Source: CBDIDH01 sp965277595
GTDB taxonomy: Bacteria > Planctomycetota > Planctomycetia > Isosphaerales > Isosphaeraceae
DNA length: 64,000 nucleotides
Direction: 5' to 3'
NCBI GenBank assembly: GCA_965277595.1
Contig: CBDIDH010000001.1
Location: 1,178,001 to 1,242,000 of the forward strand
Positions within the stretch are counted from its first letter, which is position 1. Each line of letters begins with the position of its first letter. The notes below the pieces were generated by a model that saw nothing but the letters and a program-made list of their open reading frames with translations, did no database searches and was not told where the DNA came from. A program made the translations under genes and the position numbers. This document shows, one piece after another, positions 33,453 to 41,984 of this stretch.

Positions 33453-34201
33453 TGGCCACCCTCCTCACCCTCGGCGGCATCGTCTTCCAGGACTTCGAGG
33501 TGCCCGACAGCATCGCCGTCGGCGGCGAGCAGGCGCTGGCCGTCCACAAGCTCCCCGGCGGCGCGCGGGTCATCGACGCGATGGGGGCGGACCACCGCGA
33601 CATCTCGTGGTCGGGCCGCTTCCGTTCCGGCAACGCCGAGCAACGCGCCCGGCTGCTCGACGGCTACCGCATCGGCGGCCAACAATTTTTGCTCCAGTGG
33701 AGCACCTACCGCTACCAGGTCATCGTCAAGTCGTTCGAGGCGCAGTACCAGCAGCCTTTCGAGATCCCCTATTCCGTCACCTGCCTGGTGGTTTCCGACG
33801 AATCCGCCCCCGTACTCTCGGGAATTCCGGGCATCGACGCGATCATCGGCTCAGATTTGGGGAACGCCCTGGGGCTGAGCAGCTCGCTCGGGGTGGCACA
33901 GATCGCCGGGGCGATAGCGACCACGCAGCAGGTGATTAACACGGTGACGACGCTGAAAAACGCGCCGGCGTCCTCGATCACTCAGATCACGGGGACGCTC
34001 AGCGCGGCTCAGCAGGCCGTGGGGGCGACGATCCTGGCGACCGGGGTAACTTTGTCGACGGCGGCACCGATCACCGCGGGCGGAAGCCCCGCCGCGATGG
34101 CTTCGAGTTTAACAACGCAGGCGTCGGCGTTCGGGCAGTTGAACCAGCTCTACCAGTTGGGTAGTACCGTAACGCGCATGACCAAGAATTTAGCCGCATG
34201 A
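33452..34201 (+). CDS. Baseplate/tail protein of the DNA-circulation (gpU/gp43) position (249 aa)
   Basis: 249 residues. N-terminal 115 form a beta domain: FQDFEVPDSIAVGGEQALAV, KLPGGARVIDAMGADHRDIS, SGRFRSGNAEQRARLLD and YRYQVIVKSFEAQYQQPF, typical of the tail/DNA circularisation protein N-terminus. The C-terminal half is Ala/Thr/Ser-rich and helical. Located between tape measure and LysM-type tail gene, as gp43/gpN proteins are in Mu-like phages. Confidence 0.6.
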   Translation: MATLLTLGGIVFQDFEVPDSIAVGGEQALAVHKLPGGARVIDAMGADHRDISWSGRFRSGNAEQRARLLDGYRIGGQQFLLQWSTYRYQVIVKSFEAQYQQPFEIPYSVTCLVVSDESAPVLSGIPGIDAIIGSDLGNALGLSSSLGVAQIAGAIATTQQVINTVTTLKNAPASSITQITGTLSAAQQAVGATILATGVTLSTAAPITAGGSPAAMASSLTTQASAFGQLNQLYQLGSTVTRMTKNLAA

Positions 34202-34386
34202 AGACCATCACCGTCGCCGGGGGCAACCTCTACCAGATCGCCTTACAGGAACTGAACGATCCGACGCAATGGAGCCGCATCGCCAAACTCAACGGCCTGA
34301 TCGACCCCGAAATCATCGGCATCGTGACGCTCCAGATACCCGACATCGACCCGAACGCAGGTGGCGGGATTTATGGGTCTCCTTGA
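34198..34386 (+). CDS. LysM-like tail protein X (62 aa)
   Basis: Starts on the upstream stop (ATGA). MKTITVAGGNLYQIALQELN, then DPTQWSRIAKLNGLIDPEII and LQIPDID match a short LysM fold (G-x-NLYQIA...D...W..IA..N). Short LysM-like proteins (P2 gpX type) sit at the baseplate hub. Its stop lies within the next gene. Confidence 0.75.
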   Translation: MKTITVAGGNLYQIALQELNDPTQWSRIAKLNGLIDPEIIGIVTLQIPDIDPNAGGGIYGSP

Positions 34387-35527
34387 CGTATTCGCTTCGG
34401 CGGAACAAGCGGTCGGTGCGACCTTCGGCGGCACGCTCAACGGCCCGAACAACCCGTCCGGCATCGCCCGCAGTCCTCGCCCGTTTGTCTCGGTCAACGG
34501 AACGCCGCTGCCCGCCCAAGCCGTCGTCTCAATCGAGGCCACCAACGCCAGCCATTTCACGGCGGACACCTACCGCGTCGAGCTGGCCGTCAAGGGGTTG
34601 CCTGCGGCGCTGAACCAAGCCTACTGGTCGTCGTCGGCCAACGACCAGGTTTCCGTCGGCATCTCGGTCAACGGCGAGACGCCCACGCAGATCATCTTCG
34701 GCCAGGTGGACGACGTCGACTTTTCGCCCAACGCACGGACGATCACCCTGACCGGGCGCGACCTGTCCGCCGCGTTCATCGACAACAAGACCGCCGAGAA
34801 GTTTCAGAACCAGACCTCCAGCCAGATCGCCCAGACGCTGGCCATCCGCCGGGGGCTGGACTCGAACGTGACGGCGACCACCACCCTCGCCGGCACCTAT
34901 TACGACATCGACCACACCGTACTCACCCAGGAACAGACCGAGTGGGACCTGCTCGTTTATCTCGCGCAACAGGAAGGGTTCGACGTCTGGGTTTCCGGCA
35001 CGACGCTCAACTTTCAGCCGCCGCCGGTTTCGACCAACCCGCCTTACTTACTGCTCTGGTCGGAGCCGGGCGACGGCACGTTCGCCTCGAACGCGGTCGA
35101 CCTGAAGCTGCAACGCTCGGAGACGCTCGCCAAGGATATCGACGTCGTCGTGCGCTCCTGGAACCAGAAGCAGCAGCGGGCGTTCACGGTCCACGCCAAG
35201 CGCACGGGATCGGACAAAGGCCAGCGGGCCGGCGGCAAGGGGCAGCTCTACACGTTCAACCGGCCCAACCTGAGTAAAGACCAGGCGCAGAAGCTGGCGG
35301 ACGGCATCCTGTATGACCTGACGCTGCACGAGAAGGTCATCACCGCCAGCCTGCCGGGTGACAATTTGCTCACGACGCGCGCCATGGTACGGCTCGTGGG
35401 CACAGGCACGGACTGGGACCAGCTCTATTACCCGGACACGGTGCATCGGTCGCTTTCGATGGGCGAAGGATACCGGATGGAATTGAGGGCGAAAAATCAC
35501 GCCACGGAAAGTACGGTTTCCGTATGA
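34373..35527 (+). CDS. Baseplate hub, late-control gpD-like protein
   Basis: About 384 residues from ATG 34373 (GTG 34361 also possible). RPFVSVNGTPLPAQAVVSIE, DTYRVELAVKGLP, and the following YYDIDHTVLTQEQTEWDLLV then YLAQQEGFDVWVSGTTLNFQ are the phage_GPD/gp27-like hub signature. It forms the trimeric hub carrying the spike. C-terminal SMGEGYRMELRAKNH agrees. Overlaps neighbours at both ends. Confidence 0.85.
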   Translation: MGLLDVFASAEQAVGATFGGTLNGPNNPSGIARSPRPFVSVNGTPLPAQAVVSIEATNASHFTADTYRVELAVKGLPAALNQAYWSSSANDQVSVGISVNGETPTQIIFGQVDDVDFSPNARTITLTGRDLSAAFIDNKTAEKFQNQTSSQIAQTLAIRRGLDSNVTATTTLAGTYYDIDHTVLTQEQTEWDLLVYLAQQEGFDVWVSGTTLNFQPPPVSTNPPYLLLWSEPGDGTFASNAVDLKLQRSETLAKDIDVVVRSWNQKQQRAFTVHAKRTGSDKGQRAGGKGQLYTFNRPNLSKDQAQKLADGILYDLTLHEKVITASLPGDNLLTTRAMVRLVGTGTDWDQLYYPDTVHRSLSMGEGYRMELRAKNHATESTVSV

Positions 35528-36159
35528 ACGGCATGACCAACATCATGCGCCGCGAGGCCATGCGCACCATGAGCCAGACCGCCAACGTGCGGATCGGCAC
35601 AGTCACCGGCTACGACCCGAATAACTACGCCGCCAAGGTGCTGATCCAGCCCGAGGGCTATGAGACGGGTTTTTTGCCGATCACCACGCCCTGGTCGGGC
35701 AACGGCTGGGGCATGTTCTGCCCACCGTCCTCCGGCGACGTGGTGGACGTGCATTTCCAGGAGGGGGGGAAGCTGGCGGGGTTCATCGCCCTGCGGCATT
35801 ACGGCGACGTGCTCAGGCCACTCGGAGTCCCCTCGGGCGAATTCTGGCTGGTGGACAAACTCGGCAACTCGTTCAAGTTTTCCGGCGGCAAGGTGCTGGT
35901 CAACGGCGCCACCGAGATCGACGTGACCGCGCCGGCGCTAAACATCACTTGTTCGACGGCGGTCAACGTGACCGCGCCCAACATGAATCTGACGGGGAAC
36001 CTGAACGTGACGGGAAACATCACCGCGACCGGCGACATCGGCGATTTGAGTGACGGCAGCGGCACGATGGCGAATTTGCGCGCGGCTTACGATGCTCATA
36101 AACACCCGGGCGTGCAGGCGGGCGGCGGCACGACCGGACTCACCGATCATCCGGTATAG
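35524..36159 (+). CDS. Baseplate assembly/spike protein gpV
   Basis: 211 residues. OB-like N-terminal domain (VRIGTVTGYDPNNYAAKVLI, GWGMFCPPSSGDVVDVHFQE, GGKLAGFIALRH), then a triple-stranded beta-helix stretch (VNVTAPNMNLTGNLNVTGNI) and a C-terminal HKHPG, an H-x-H motif resembling the iron-binding apex of P2 gpV-type spikes. It pierces the outer membrane on contraction. ATGA overlap with the hub gene. Confidence 0.85.
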   Translation: MNGMTNIMRREAMRTMSQTANVRIGTVTGYDPNNYAAKVLIQPEGYETGFLPITTPWSGNGWGMFCPPSSGDVVDVHFQEGGKLAGFIALRHYGDVLRPLGVPSGEFWLVDKLGNSFKFSGGKVLVNGATEIDVTAPALNITCSTAVNVTAPNMNLTGNLNVTGNITATGDIGDLSDGSGTMANLRAAYDAHKHPGVQAGGGTTGLTDHPV

Positions 36160-36180
36160 GCCGCTTCAGGAGGACTCGCC

Positions 36181-36543
36181 TTGGACGCATTCCACTATTT
36201 CGGTTCAGACCTCGTACTCTCAGCCACCGGCGACCTGCTCACCGCGTCCAACCTAGATGAGAGCCGGCAGCGCGTCCTCCGCCGACTCCTGACTAACCAG
36301 CAGGATTACCTCTGGCAGCCGCTTTACGGCGCGGGCTTACCGGGCGACATCGGGCAGCCGCTCGACCAGCCGACGCTCACCGCGCTCATCAAGAGCCAGA
36401 TGTACCTGGAAGCCGACGTGTCGCACGACCCCGAGCCGCTGGTCGTCCTGACGGAGATCCCCAACGGCATCTCGGCGCAGATCACCTACACGAGCGTGGA
36501 GACCGGGCTGCCGGTCCTTCTGAACTTCGACGTCACACCATAG
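36181..36543 (+). CDS. Baseplate wedge gpW/gp25-like protein (TTG start)
   Basis: 120 residues beginning at TTG 36181, chosen for the AGGAGG ten bases upstream; there is no ATG nearby in frame. MDAFHYFGSDLVLSATGDLL, RRLLTNQQDYLWQPLYGAGL, then VLTEIPNGISAQITYTS follow the GPW/gp25 family pattern (T4 gp25-like lysozyme-fold wedge). Encoded next to gpJ as usual. Confidence 0.75.
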   Translation: MDAFHYFGSDLVLSATGDLLTASNLDESRQRVLRRLLTNQQDYLWQPLYGAGLPGDIGQPLDQPTLTALIKSQMYLEADVSHDPEPLVVLTEIPNGISAQITYTSVETGLPVLLNFDVTP

Positions 36544-36550
36544 GACTAAC

Positions 36551-37672
36551 ATGGCCTTAACCGTCTACAACTTCAGCCAGATCGTCTCCAACATCGCCAC
36601 CGCGATGCAGGCGTCCGCCACGGCCGCCCTGAATTTCGCCGCCGGCTCCGTCCTGCGGGCGATTTCCGAGGCGGTCTCCGGCGTCGTGCTCTGGCTCCAG
36701 GCAGTCATCCTCCAGCTCCTCACGGTCACCCGCGCCGCGACCAGCGTCGGCACCGACCTCGACAGTTGGGGGGCGGATTACGGCTTCACCCGGCTCGCGG
36801 CCTCCGCCTCGACCGGACAGGTCACGTTCTCGCGGTTCACGGCCTCGACGCAGGCCGTCATCCCCGTCGGCGCTACGGTGCAGACGACCGACGGCACGCA
36901 GGTCTTCGCGGTGACGACCGATACCACGAACTCCGCGTACAGCGCGTTGCTCGGTGGCTACGTCATCCCGGTGAGCACCGCCGGCGTCACCGTGCCCGTA
37001 CAGGCGTCCGCCACCGGATCAGGCGGCAACGTGCAGGCGGCTACCGTCACCGGGATGACGACGCCGATCCAGGGCGTGGACACGGTGACGAACGCCTCGG
37101 CCTTCACCAACGGCATCGACGCCGAGACCGACCCGGCCTTCCGGGTGCGCTTCATCCTCTACCTGGCGTCGCTGTCGAAGGCGACCAAGACCGCCGTCGG
37201 TTACGCGGTGACGAGCGTCCAGCAGGGCCTGAATTACACGCTGACCGAGAACCAGGACTATAACGGCGCGACGGATTACGGCATGTTCTATGTGGTCGCC
37301 GACGACGGAACCGGCTTCCCGTCTAGCACTCTCTTGACCAACGTCGGCAACGCCATCGAGGCGGTACGCCCGCTCACCAGCCGCTTCGCGGTCTTCGCCC
37401 CGGTCGTGTTGACCGCCAACGTCGCCATGACACTGGCCACGGCTTCGGGTTACACCCACTCCGCCGTCGTCGCCGCCGTCACGACCGCCTTGCAGAATTT
37501 CATCAACGGCCTGCCGCTCGGCACGTCGCTCCCCTACACGCAGCTCGCCGGCATCGCCTACGAGGTGCCGGGAGTCGTCAACGCGACGGGCATCACGCTC
37601 AACAGCGGTACGTCCGACCTGACCGCCGACGCGCGCCACAAGATAAACGCCGGCTCCGTAACGGTCGCCTAG
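36551..37672 (+). CDS. Baseplate J-like wedge protein
   Basis: 373 residues. FAAGSVLRAISEAVSGVVLW, TSVGTDLDSWGADYGFTRLA, AVIPVGATVQTTDGTQVFAV, and GIDAETDPAFRVRFILYLAS: these are canonical gpJ (Baseplate_J) blocks. C-terminal QLAGIAYEVPGVVNATGITL is also typical. It bridges baseplate and fibres and is needed for sheath nucleation. Confidence 0.9.
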   Translation: MALTVYNFSQIVSNIATAMQASATAALNFAAGSVLRAISEAVSGVVLWLQAVILQLLTVTRAATSVGTDLDSWGADYGFTRLAASASTGQVTFSRFTASTQAVIPVGATVQTTDGTQVFAVTTDTTNSAYSALLGGYVIPVSTAGVTVPVQASATGSGGNVQAATVTGMTTPIQGVDTVTNASAFTNGIDAETDPAFRVRFILYLASLSKATKTAVGYAVTSVQQGLNYTLTENQDYNGATDYGMFYVVADDGTGFPSSTLLTNVGNAIEAVRPLTSRFAVFAPVVLTANVAMTLATASGYTHSAVVAAVTTALQNFINGLPLGTSLPYTQLAGIAYEVPGVVNATGITLNSGTSDLTADARHKINAGSVTVA

Positions 37673-38422
37673 ATGGCTACCGGCGACGTCGCAGACATCC
37701 GCAACCGCATCAAGGAATTACTCCCGCGCGGCTGGTTCGGCGATGCCAAGCCGGTCCTCGACGCCGTCCTGACCGGGATCTCATCGGCGCTGGCTTCGGT
37801 CTACGGCCTCATCGGCTACGCGCGGCTCCAGACCCGCATCTCGACGGCCACCGACGGTTTCCTCGACCTCATCTCGCTCGACTTCTTCGGCTTAACGCTG
37901 CCGCGCAAGTCGCAGGAAACCGACACGGCCTTCCGCACCAGGATACTGGCCGAGCTGTTCCTCGAACGCGGCACGCGGCGCGGGCTGATCCGCGCCTTAC
38001 AGCTCTTGACGGGGTGGACGCCGCTGGTCTTCGAGTTCGCCAGGGCGGCGGACACCGGCGGCCTGAACACACCGAGCATGGGGCTGAACGTGGCGGGATA
38101 CCTCGGCTCATACCAATATCCTTGTCAAGCCGTGGTCGTCGCCTACAGGCCATTAGGCCAAGGATTCCCCTTCGTCCCGGGGCTTAACACGCCCCAGGCC
38201 GCGCTCAACGAGGGTCATTCGGCGCTAGTGAATCCGGCACTCATCGCGGGTGCCGTCACCGACCAGGATATTTACAACACGATCAGCAATTTCGCGCCGG
38301 TAGGCACGGTGATCTGGACGCTGATTACCAACTACGCGGCGAACGCTTCGGCTTACACCGACGAGGCGGGGTTGACCTCGTACACCGACCAATTCGGTGT
38401 CGCATACACCACAGAAAGTTAA
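37673..38422 (+). CDS. Tail protein I-like baseplate component
   Basis: 249 residues starting directly after the gpJ stop. IRNRIKELLPRGWFGDAKPV, LDLISLDFFGLTLPRKSQET, FRTRILAELFLERGTRRGLI, then QLLTGWTPLVFEF. Position after gpJ and the 'D.iaa.fG....R....D..yR.Ri' pattern support the gpI/DUF2612-like group, which attaches fibres to the wedge. Confidence 0.7.
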   Translation: MATGDVADIRNRIKELLPRGWFGDAKPVLDAVLTGISSALASVYGLIGYARLQTRISTATDGFLDLISLDFFGLTLPRKSQETDTAFRTRILAELFLERGTRRGLIRALQLLTGWTPLVFEFARAADTGGLNTPSMGLNVAGYLGSYQYPCQAVVVAYRPLGQGFPFVPGLNTPQAALNEGHSALVNPALIAGAVTDQDIYNTISNFAPVGTVIWTLITNYAANASAYTDEAGLTSYTDQFGVAYTTES

Positions 38423-38438
38423 TCTTCAGGAGTACCAG

Positions 38439-39971
38439 ATGGATCGCATCCTAGTTTACCCTTACGAGCAGCCGACCGACGCGATGTTCCTCAACACGAA
38501 TCAGAACACGATGGTCGGGCTCGGGTTCCTCGCGCAAGCGGTGCTCGGCGCGGGCACTGTGATCGACGGCCTCGCTTGCACCCCGACCAGCCCGGCCACC
38601 ATGAGCGTCCTCGTCGGCCCCGGCTCCCTTTACAGCGTGCAGAGCCTGGAGGCGACCGCGTACGGCTCGCTCGCGGCGGACACCGCCGACCAGATCGTCA
38701 AGCAAGGCATCGTCCTCGGTAATACGACCTTCGGTTGCCCCGCGCCCTCGGCTTCAGGTCAGTCCGTGGTCTACCTCGTCGAGGCGCAATACCAGGACGT
38801 CGATTCCGGCTCGACTACCCTCAATTATTACGACGCCGCCAATCCCGCCGTCTCGTGGACCGGGCCGAACAACACCGGAACGCCACAGAATACCGTCCGC
38901 AAGGGCGTCTGCGCGCTGGCGCTGAAGACCGGCGTGGCCGCCACCACCGGCTCACAGGTCACGCCGACTCCCGACGCGGGTTATACCGGCCTGTGGGCGA
39001 TCACGGTGGCCAATAGCGCGACCACGATCACCAGCGGCAACATCGCCCAGCTCGCGACGGCGCCGTTCATCAGCCCCAAACTCGCGGCCATGCCGTCCTA
39101 CATCCAGGCGGGGGCGACCAACTACGCCGCCGACACCAGCGGCGCGGCGAACACGATCACCGTCGCCCTGACCCCGGCTCCGGCTGCACTGACGACGGGC
39201 ATGAAGGTGAAGGTCAAAGTGGCCAACGCGAACACCGGCGCGACGGTGATGAACACCAACGGCCTGGGCAACGTCGCCGTCCACACGACGGCGGGTGCGG
39301 CGCTGGTCACCGGCACGCTGTCCGCCAACGGCGTCTACGACTTCATTTACGACGGCGCCTCCTGGCAGGTGCAGGGGGCAGGTGCGTTCGCGGCGCGCGG
39401 GGTGAACTCCGACATCACCGTGCTCAGCGGGCTCGGCGGCAGCATCATCCAGCAGGGCGGCGATGGCCGGCTCGACTTGCAGAACAACACGGGCGTCTAC
39501 TGCGTCAACCTCGCGGGCACCGCGGCGGTGCCGATCACCGCGTCCTCCCTGCTCTCCACCGCCTCGCAGCTCCTGCTCCAGAACAACACCCTGATCAACT
39601 GCGTCAACCTGGCCGGGACCTCCGCCGTCCCGGTCAACGTCGGCGCCGCGTCCACCCTCGCCAACGCGACGGCCCTCGGCCAGTTCCTGGCGAGCGCCGC
39701 CTTGAACGGTTACATGGAAGTGCCGTGCTGGACGGGGTCGGCGCTGGTCACGCTGATCATCCAGTGGGGCGGCGTGACGATCAGCGCCGGCGCGAACACG
39801 CTCCAGACGGTGACGTTGCCGGTCGCCTTCCCCAACGCGGTGTTACAGGTGTTCGGCAGCAGCGCGTCCACGGGCAATTACGCGGGCGCGGTCACCAACG
39901 GCCTGTCGTCGCTGAAGGTCTTCTCACTGTCGAACGCCGCGCTCGTGGCGTGGTTAGCCATAGGATATTAA
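38439..39971 (+). CDS. Tail fibre with gp53-like C-terminal domain
   Basis: 510 residues from ATG 38439 behind CAGGAG. N-terminal virion-attachment part (MDRILVYPYEQPTDAMFLNT), beta-rich shaft with Thr/Ala/Asn, and a C-terminal block IIQWGGVTISAGANTLQTVT, LPVAFPNAVLQVFGSSASTG, ALVAWLAIGY characteristic of gp53-like fibre tips. It determines adsorption. The next gene is a fibre-assembly-like protein. Confidence 0.8.
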   Translation: MDRILVYPYEQPTDAMFLNTNQNTMVGLGFLAQAVLGAGTVIDGLACTPTSPATMSVLVGPGSLYSVQSLEATAYGSLAADTADQIVKQGIVLGNTTFGCPAPSASGQSVVYLVEAQYQDVDSGSTTLNYYDAANPAVSWTGPNNTGTPQNTVRKGVCALALKTGVAATTGSQVTPTPDAGYTGLWAITVANSATTITSGNIAQLATAPFISPKLAAMPSYIQAGATNYAADTSGAANTITVALTPAPAALTTGMKVKVKVANANTGATVMNTNGLGNVAVHTTAGAALVTGTLSANGVYDFIYDGASWQVQGAGAFAARGVNSDITVLSGLGGSIIQQGGDGRLDLQNNTGVYCVNLAGTAAVPITASSLLSTASQLLLQNNTLINCVNLAGTSAVPVNVGAASTLANATALGQFLASAALNGYMEVPCWTGSALVTLIIQWGGVTISAGANTLQTVTLPVAFPNAVLQVFGSSASTGNYAGAVTNGLSSLKVFSLSNAALVAWLAIGY

Positions 39972-39972
39972 C

Positions 39973-40479
39973 ATGCAGCATTATTACTCACCCACCACCA
40001 AGGGTTTTTATAACGAGGGCGTGCACGGCGCGCGGCGGATTCAAATCGACGACCCGGCCTGGGTGAGGCCGACCGTGACGGTCACGGCCAAGGACGGTAA
40101 ACCCGAGCGCACCGAGGAGGTCCCCGACCACGCTGCGGTCGGGACCATGATCACCGTCGATAACCCGGACTGCAAACTCCCCGCCGACGCGGTGGAGATC
40201 GCTAAGGACGCCTACGACGCGCTCTTCGCGGGCCAGGCTGCGGGGAAGCTCATCACGCAGGACAAGGACGGCAACCCGGTCCTCGTCGACCACCCGGTCG
40301 ATGACGCGGGCGCGGCCAGGGCGTTGCTCGCGGCGAGCGACACCGTGGTGCTCCGCTGCGTCGAGCGCGGCGTGGCGGTCCCGCCCGAATGGCTGTCCTA
40401 CCGGAGGGCGTTGCGCGCGGTCGTCGCGGGCGGCAAGGGGTCTTTACCCGCGGCACCGGCTTACCCGGCCGGGACGTAG
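39973..40479 (+). CDS. Probable tail fibre assembly chaperone (168 aa)
   Basis: MQHYYSPTTKGFYNEGVHGA at the N-terminus, a middle DAVEIAKDAYDALFAGQAAG segment, and a C-terminus PPEWLSYRRALRAVVAGGKG with Pro/Ala tail. The start 'YYs..t.gFY' and the end 'W..YR.ALR' are those of caudoviral tail-fibre assembly proteins. Two bases separate it from the fibre gene. Confidence 0.75.
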   Translation: MQHYYSPTTKGFYNEGVHGARRIQIDDPAWVRPTVTVTAKDGKPERTEEVPDHAAVGTMITVDNPDCKLPADAVEIAKDAYDALFAGQAAGKLITQDKDGNPVLVDHPVDDAGAARALLAASDTVVLRCVERGVAVPPEWLSYRRALRAVVAGGKGSLPAAPAYPAGT

Positions 40480-40540
40480 TCGAGCAGTGTCCGCGATCAC
40501 CCATAAACGGCATAAAAAAGCGATAAGGAAAGGCGTTTCG

Positions 40541-40582
40541 ATGCGGTATTTATCGCAACCAAATCGGGGACGCGATGAATGA
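40541..40582 (+). CDS. Possible 13-residue leader peptide
   Basis: ATG 40541 follows AAGGAAAGG with good spacing; the frame MRYLSQPNRGRDE ends at 40582, eight bases inside the next gene. It could couple or attenuate translation of the membrane sensor gene. Very short, so weakly supported. Confidence 0.3.
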   Translation: MRYLSQPNRGRDE

Positions 40583-41009
40583 TTTCGTCAGATGGTTCAC
40601 GGGCGGGGCGGAATACGCCTATCACACGCTGGCCATGTGCATGGACGGGGACATGCTCTGGGTTCACGCCTACGTCGCCAGCGGGGCTTACGTTTTCCTC
40701 TCCTACCTGCTCATCGTCGCCTATTTCACCCGGCGTTACGTCAAGATGCGCAAGACCAAATTCGCCAACGCCATGATGCTGGGCGCGCTGGTTTTCCTGT
40801 GGTGCGGCATGAGCGGTTACCTGATGAGCGGGATGGTCAGCTATTACTGGCCGGCCCGCAGGCTGGAGACGATCATGCGGGTTATCACCGGCAGCGTCAA
40901 CATCGCGTGGGCCTACCATTTGTATAAAATCAGCTTTATCGAAAAGGTATTGAAAATTGATGCCACCTTGCTCGATGATAGGAGCATAACCAATGCTGAA
41001 CCTGGATAG
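40575..41009 (+). CDS. Three-helix membrane sensor-like protein (ethylene-receptor/MASE-like)
   Basis: 144 residues with three predicted membrane helices: ~29-52 (WVHAYVASGAYVFLSYLLIV then AYFTRR), ~64-88 (ANAMMLGALVFLWCGMSGYL) and ~96-118 (RVITGSVNIAWAYHLYKI). The order 'WxH...YFxRR' / 'FLWCG' / 'LExIMRVITGSVN' resembles the 3-helix input domain of ethylene-receptor-like histidine kinases; the Cu-ligand Cys position is kept (C77), the usual His four residues on is Gly. No kinase follows, but a PAS protein overlaps its end by 17 bases. Alternatively a holin-like membrane protein upstream of lysozyme. Confidence 0.5.
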   Translation: MNDFVRWFTGGAEYAYHTLAMCMDGDMLWVHAYVASGAYVFLSYLLIVAYFTRRYVKMRKTKFANAMMLGALVFLWCGMSGYLMSGMVSYYWPARRLETIMRVITGSVNIAWAYHLYKISFIEKVLKIDATLLDDRSITNAEPG

Positions 41010-41511
41010 CGAACAATGCAATGCTCTCTATCATATCTTATGGAAGCAATCGATCACTGGCTTGGCCTTGGTCGCCGAGGACGGCCGGTTCTTGTCGGTC
41101 AACCCTACCTTCTGCCGCATGCTCGAATACACCGAGTCGGAACTACGCAACAAGAAATTTCAGGACATCACCGACCCGGACGACCTGGAGGCGGACGTCG
41201 AGATGGCGAGGCTGGTGGCGGCGGGCGAGTACGAAACCTACGACATGACCAAGGCGTATTACACCAAGACCAAAAAACACCAGCCGGTGTTATTGCGGGT
41301 TACGGGCATGCGGATGAACGGCAAATTTATCTTTTTCGTTGGCGAGGTCGCGCCGCTCGATAGGCCGCAGGAGCGTGCCATCGGCGCGGTCACCACCGCC
41401 GCGAAACGAAACATTTTCATCAAAACAGTCAAGGATTACTGGGTGCAAATCGTTTTCGGCGCGGGGCTGATCGCGAGCGTTTTGGAGCGCGTCATCGATT
41501 ACAAGAAGTGA
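40993..41511 (+). CDS. PAS-domain protein with C-terminal membrane anchor
   Basis: 172 residues. PAS domain at ~18-122: QSITGLALVAEDGRFLSVNP, TFCRMLEYTESELRNKKFQD, ITDPDDLEADVEMARLVAAG, then VLLRVTGMRMNGKFIFFVGE, matching the S-box consensus (ATGxxL...N....GY...EL.......P.D). A single hydrophobic helix (VQIVFGAGLIASVLERVI, ~151-168) and DYKK close the protein. There is no output domain. Encoded between the membrane-sensor-like gene and the lysozyme; I infer a phage sensor or lysis-timing regulator. PAS domain certain, role speculative. Confidence 0.75.
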   Translation: MLNLDSEQCNALYHILWKQSITGLALVAEDGRFLSVNPTFCRMLEYTESELRNKKFQDITDPDDLEADVEMARLVAAGEYETYDMTKAYYTKTKKHQPVLLRVTGMRMNGKFIFFVGEVAPLDRPQERAIGAVTTAAKRNIFIKTVKDYWVQIVFGAGLIASVLERVIDYKK

Positions 41512-41518
41512 GGGTGGA

Positions 41519-41962
41519 ATGACGGAAACTTTATCTGGTCGAATCATCCGCCACGAAGGCATCCGCCTAAAACCGTACCGGGACACGCTCGGCAACTGGA
41601 CGATCGGGGTTGGGCACGAAATCACCCCCGAGCAGGCGACCGGCGAGTACGGCAACGGCCTCACCGAGGATCAAGCGATGGAAATGCTGGAGGATGACAT
41701 CAATAAGGCGCAAGTCGAGGTGAACGCCCTGCAATGGACGTCCAGTCTCTGCCAGATTCGGCAGGAGGTCCTCATTGAGATGGTGTTTCAGCTCGGAATG
41801 GCCGGGGTGATGAAGTTCACCGACTTCCTGTTCCGCGTCCGCTCCGGCGACTGGGACGGCGCGGCGCACGCCATGCTTGACAGCTTGTGGCACCGGGAAA
41901 CACCCGAACGCTGCGAGGAACTGGCACACCTCATGCTGACCGGCGGTGACGCCGACGATTAA
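41519..41962 (+). CDS. Endolysin, T4-type lysozyme (GH24)
   Basis: 147 residues. Catalytic Glu in RHEGIRLKPYRDTLGNWTIG (E13), with Asp and Thr of the YRDTLG...T E-D-T triad, then GHEITPEQATGEYGNG; conserved VLIEMVFQLGMAGVMKFTDF. It cleaves the glycan backbone of peptidoglycan. No signal peptide is seen, so a holin would be needed. GAGGGTGG lies upstream; seven bases separate it from the PAS gene. Confidence 0.88.
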   Translation: MTETLSGRIIRHEGIRLKPYRDTLGNWTIGVGHEITPEQATGEYGNGLTEDQAMEMLEDDINKAQVEVNALQWTSSLCQIRQEVLIEMVFQLGMAGVMKFTDFLFRVRSGDWDGAAHAMLDSLWHRETPERCEELAHLMLTGGDADD

Positions 41963-41984
41963 CTATTAACAACGGAGAATATTC

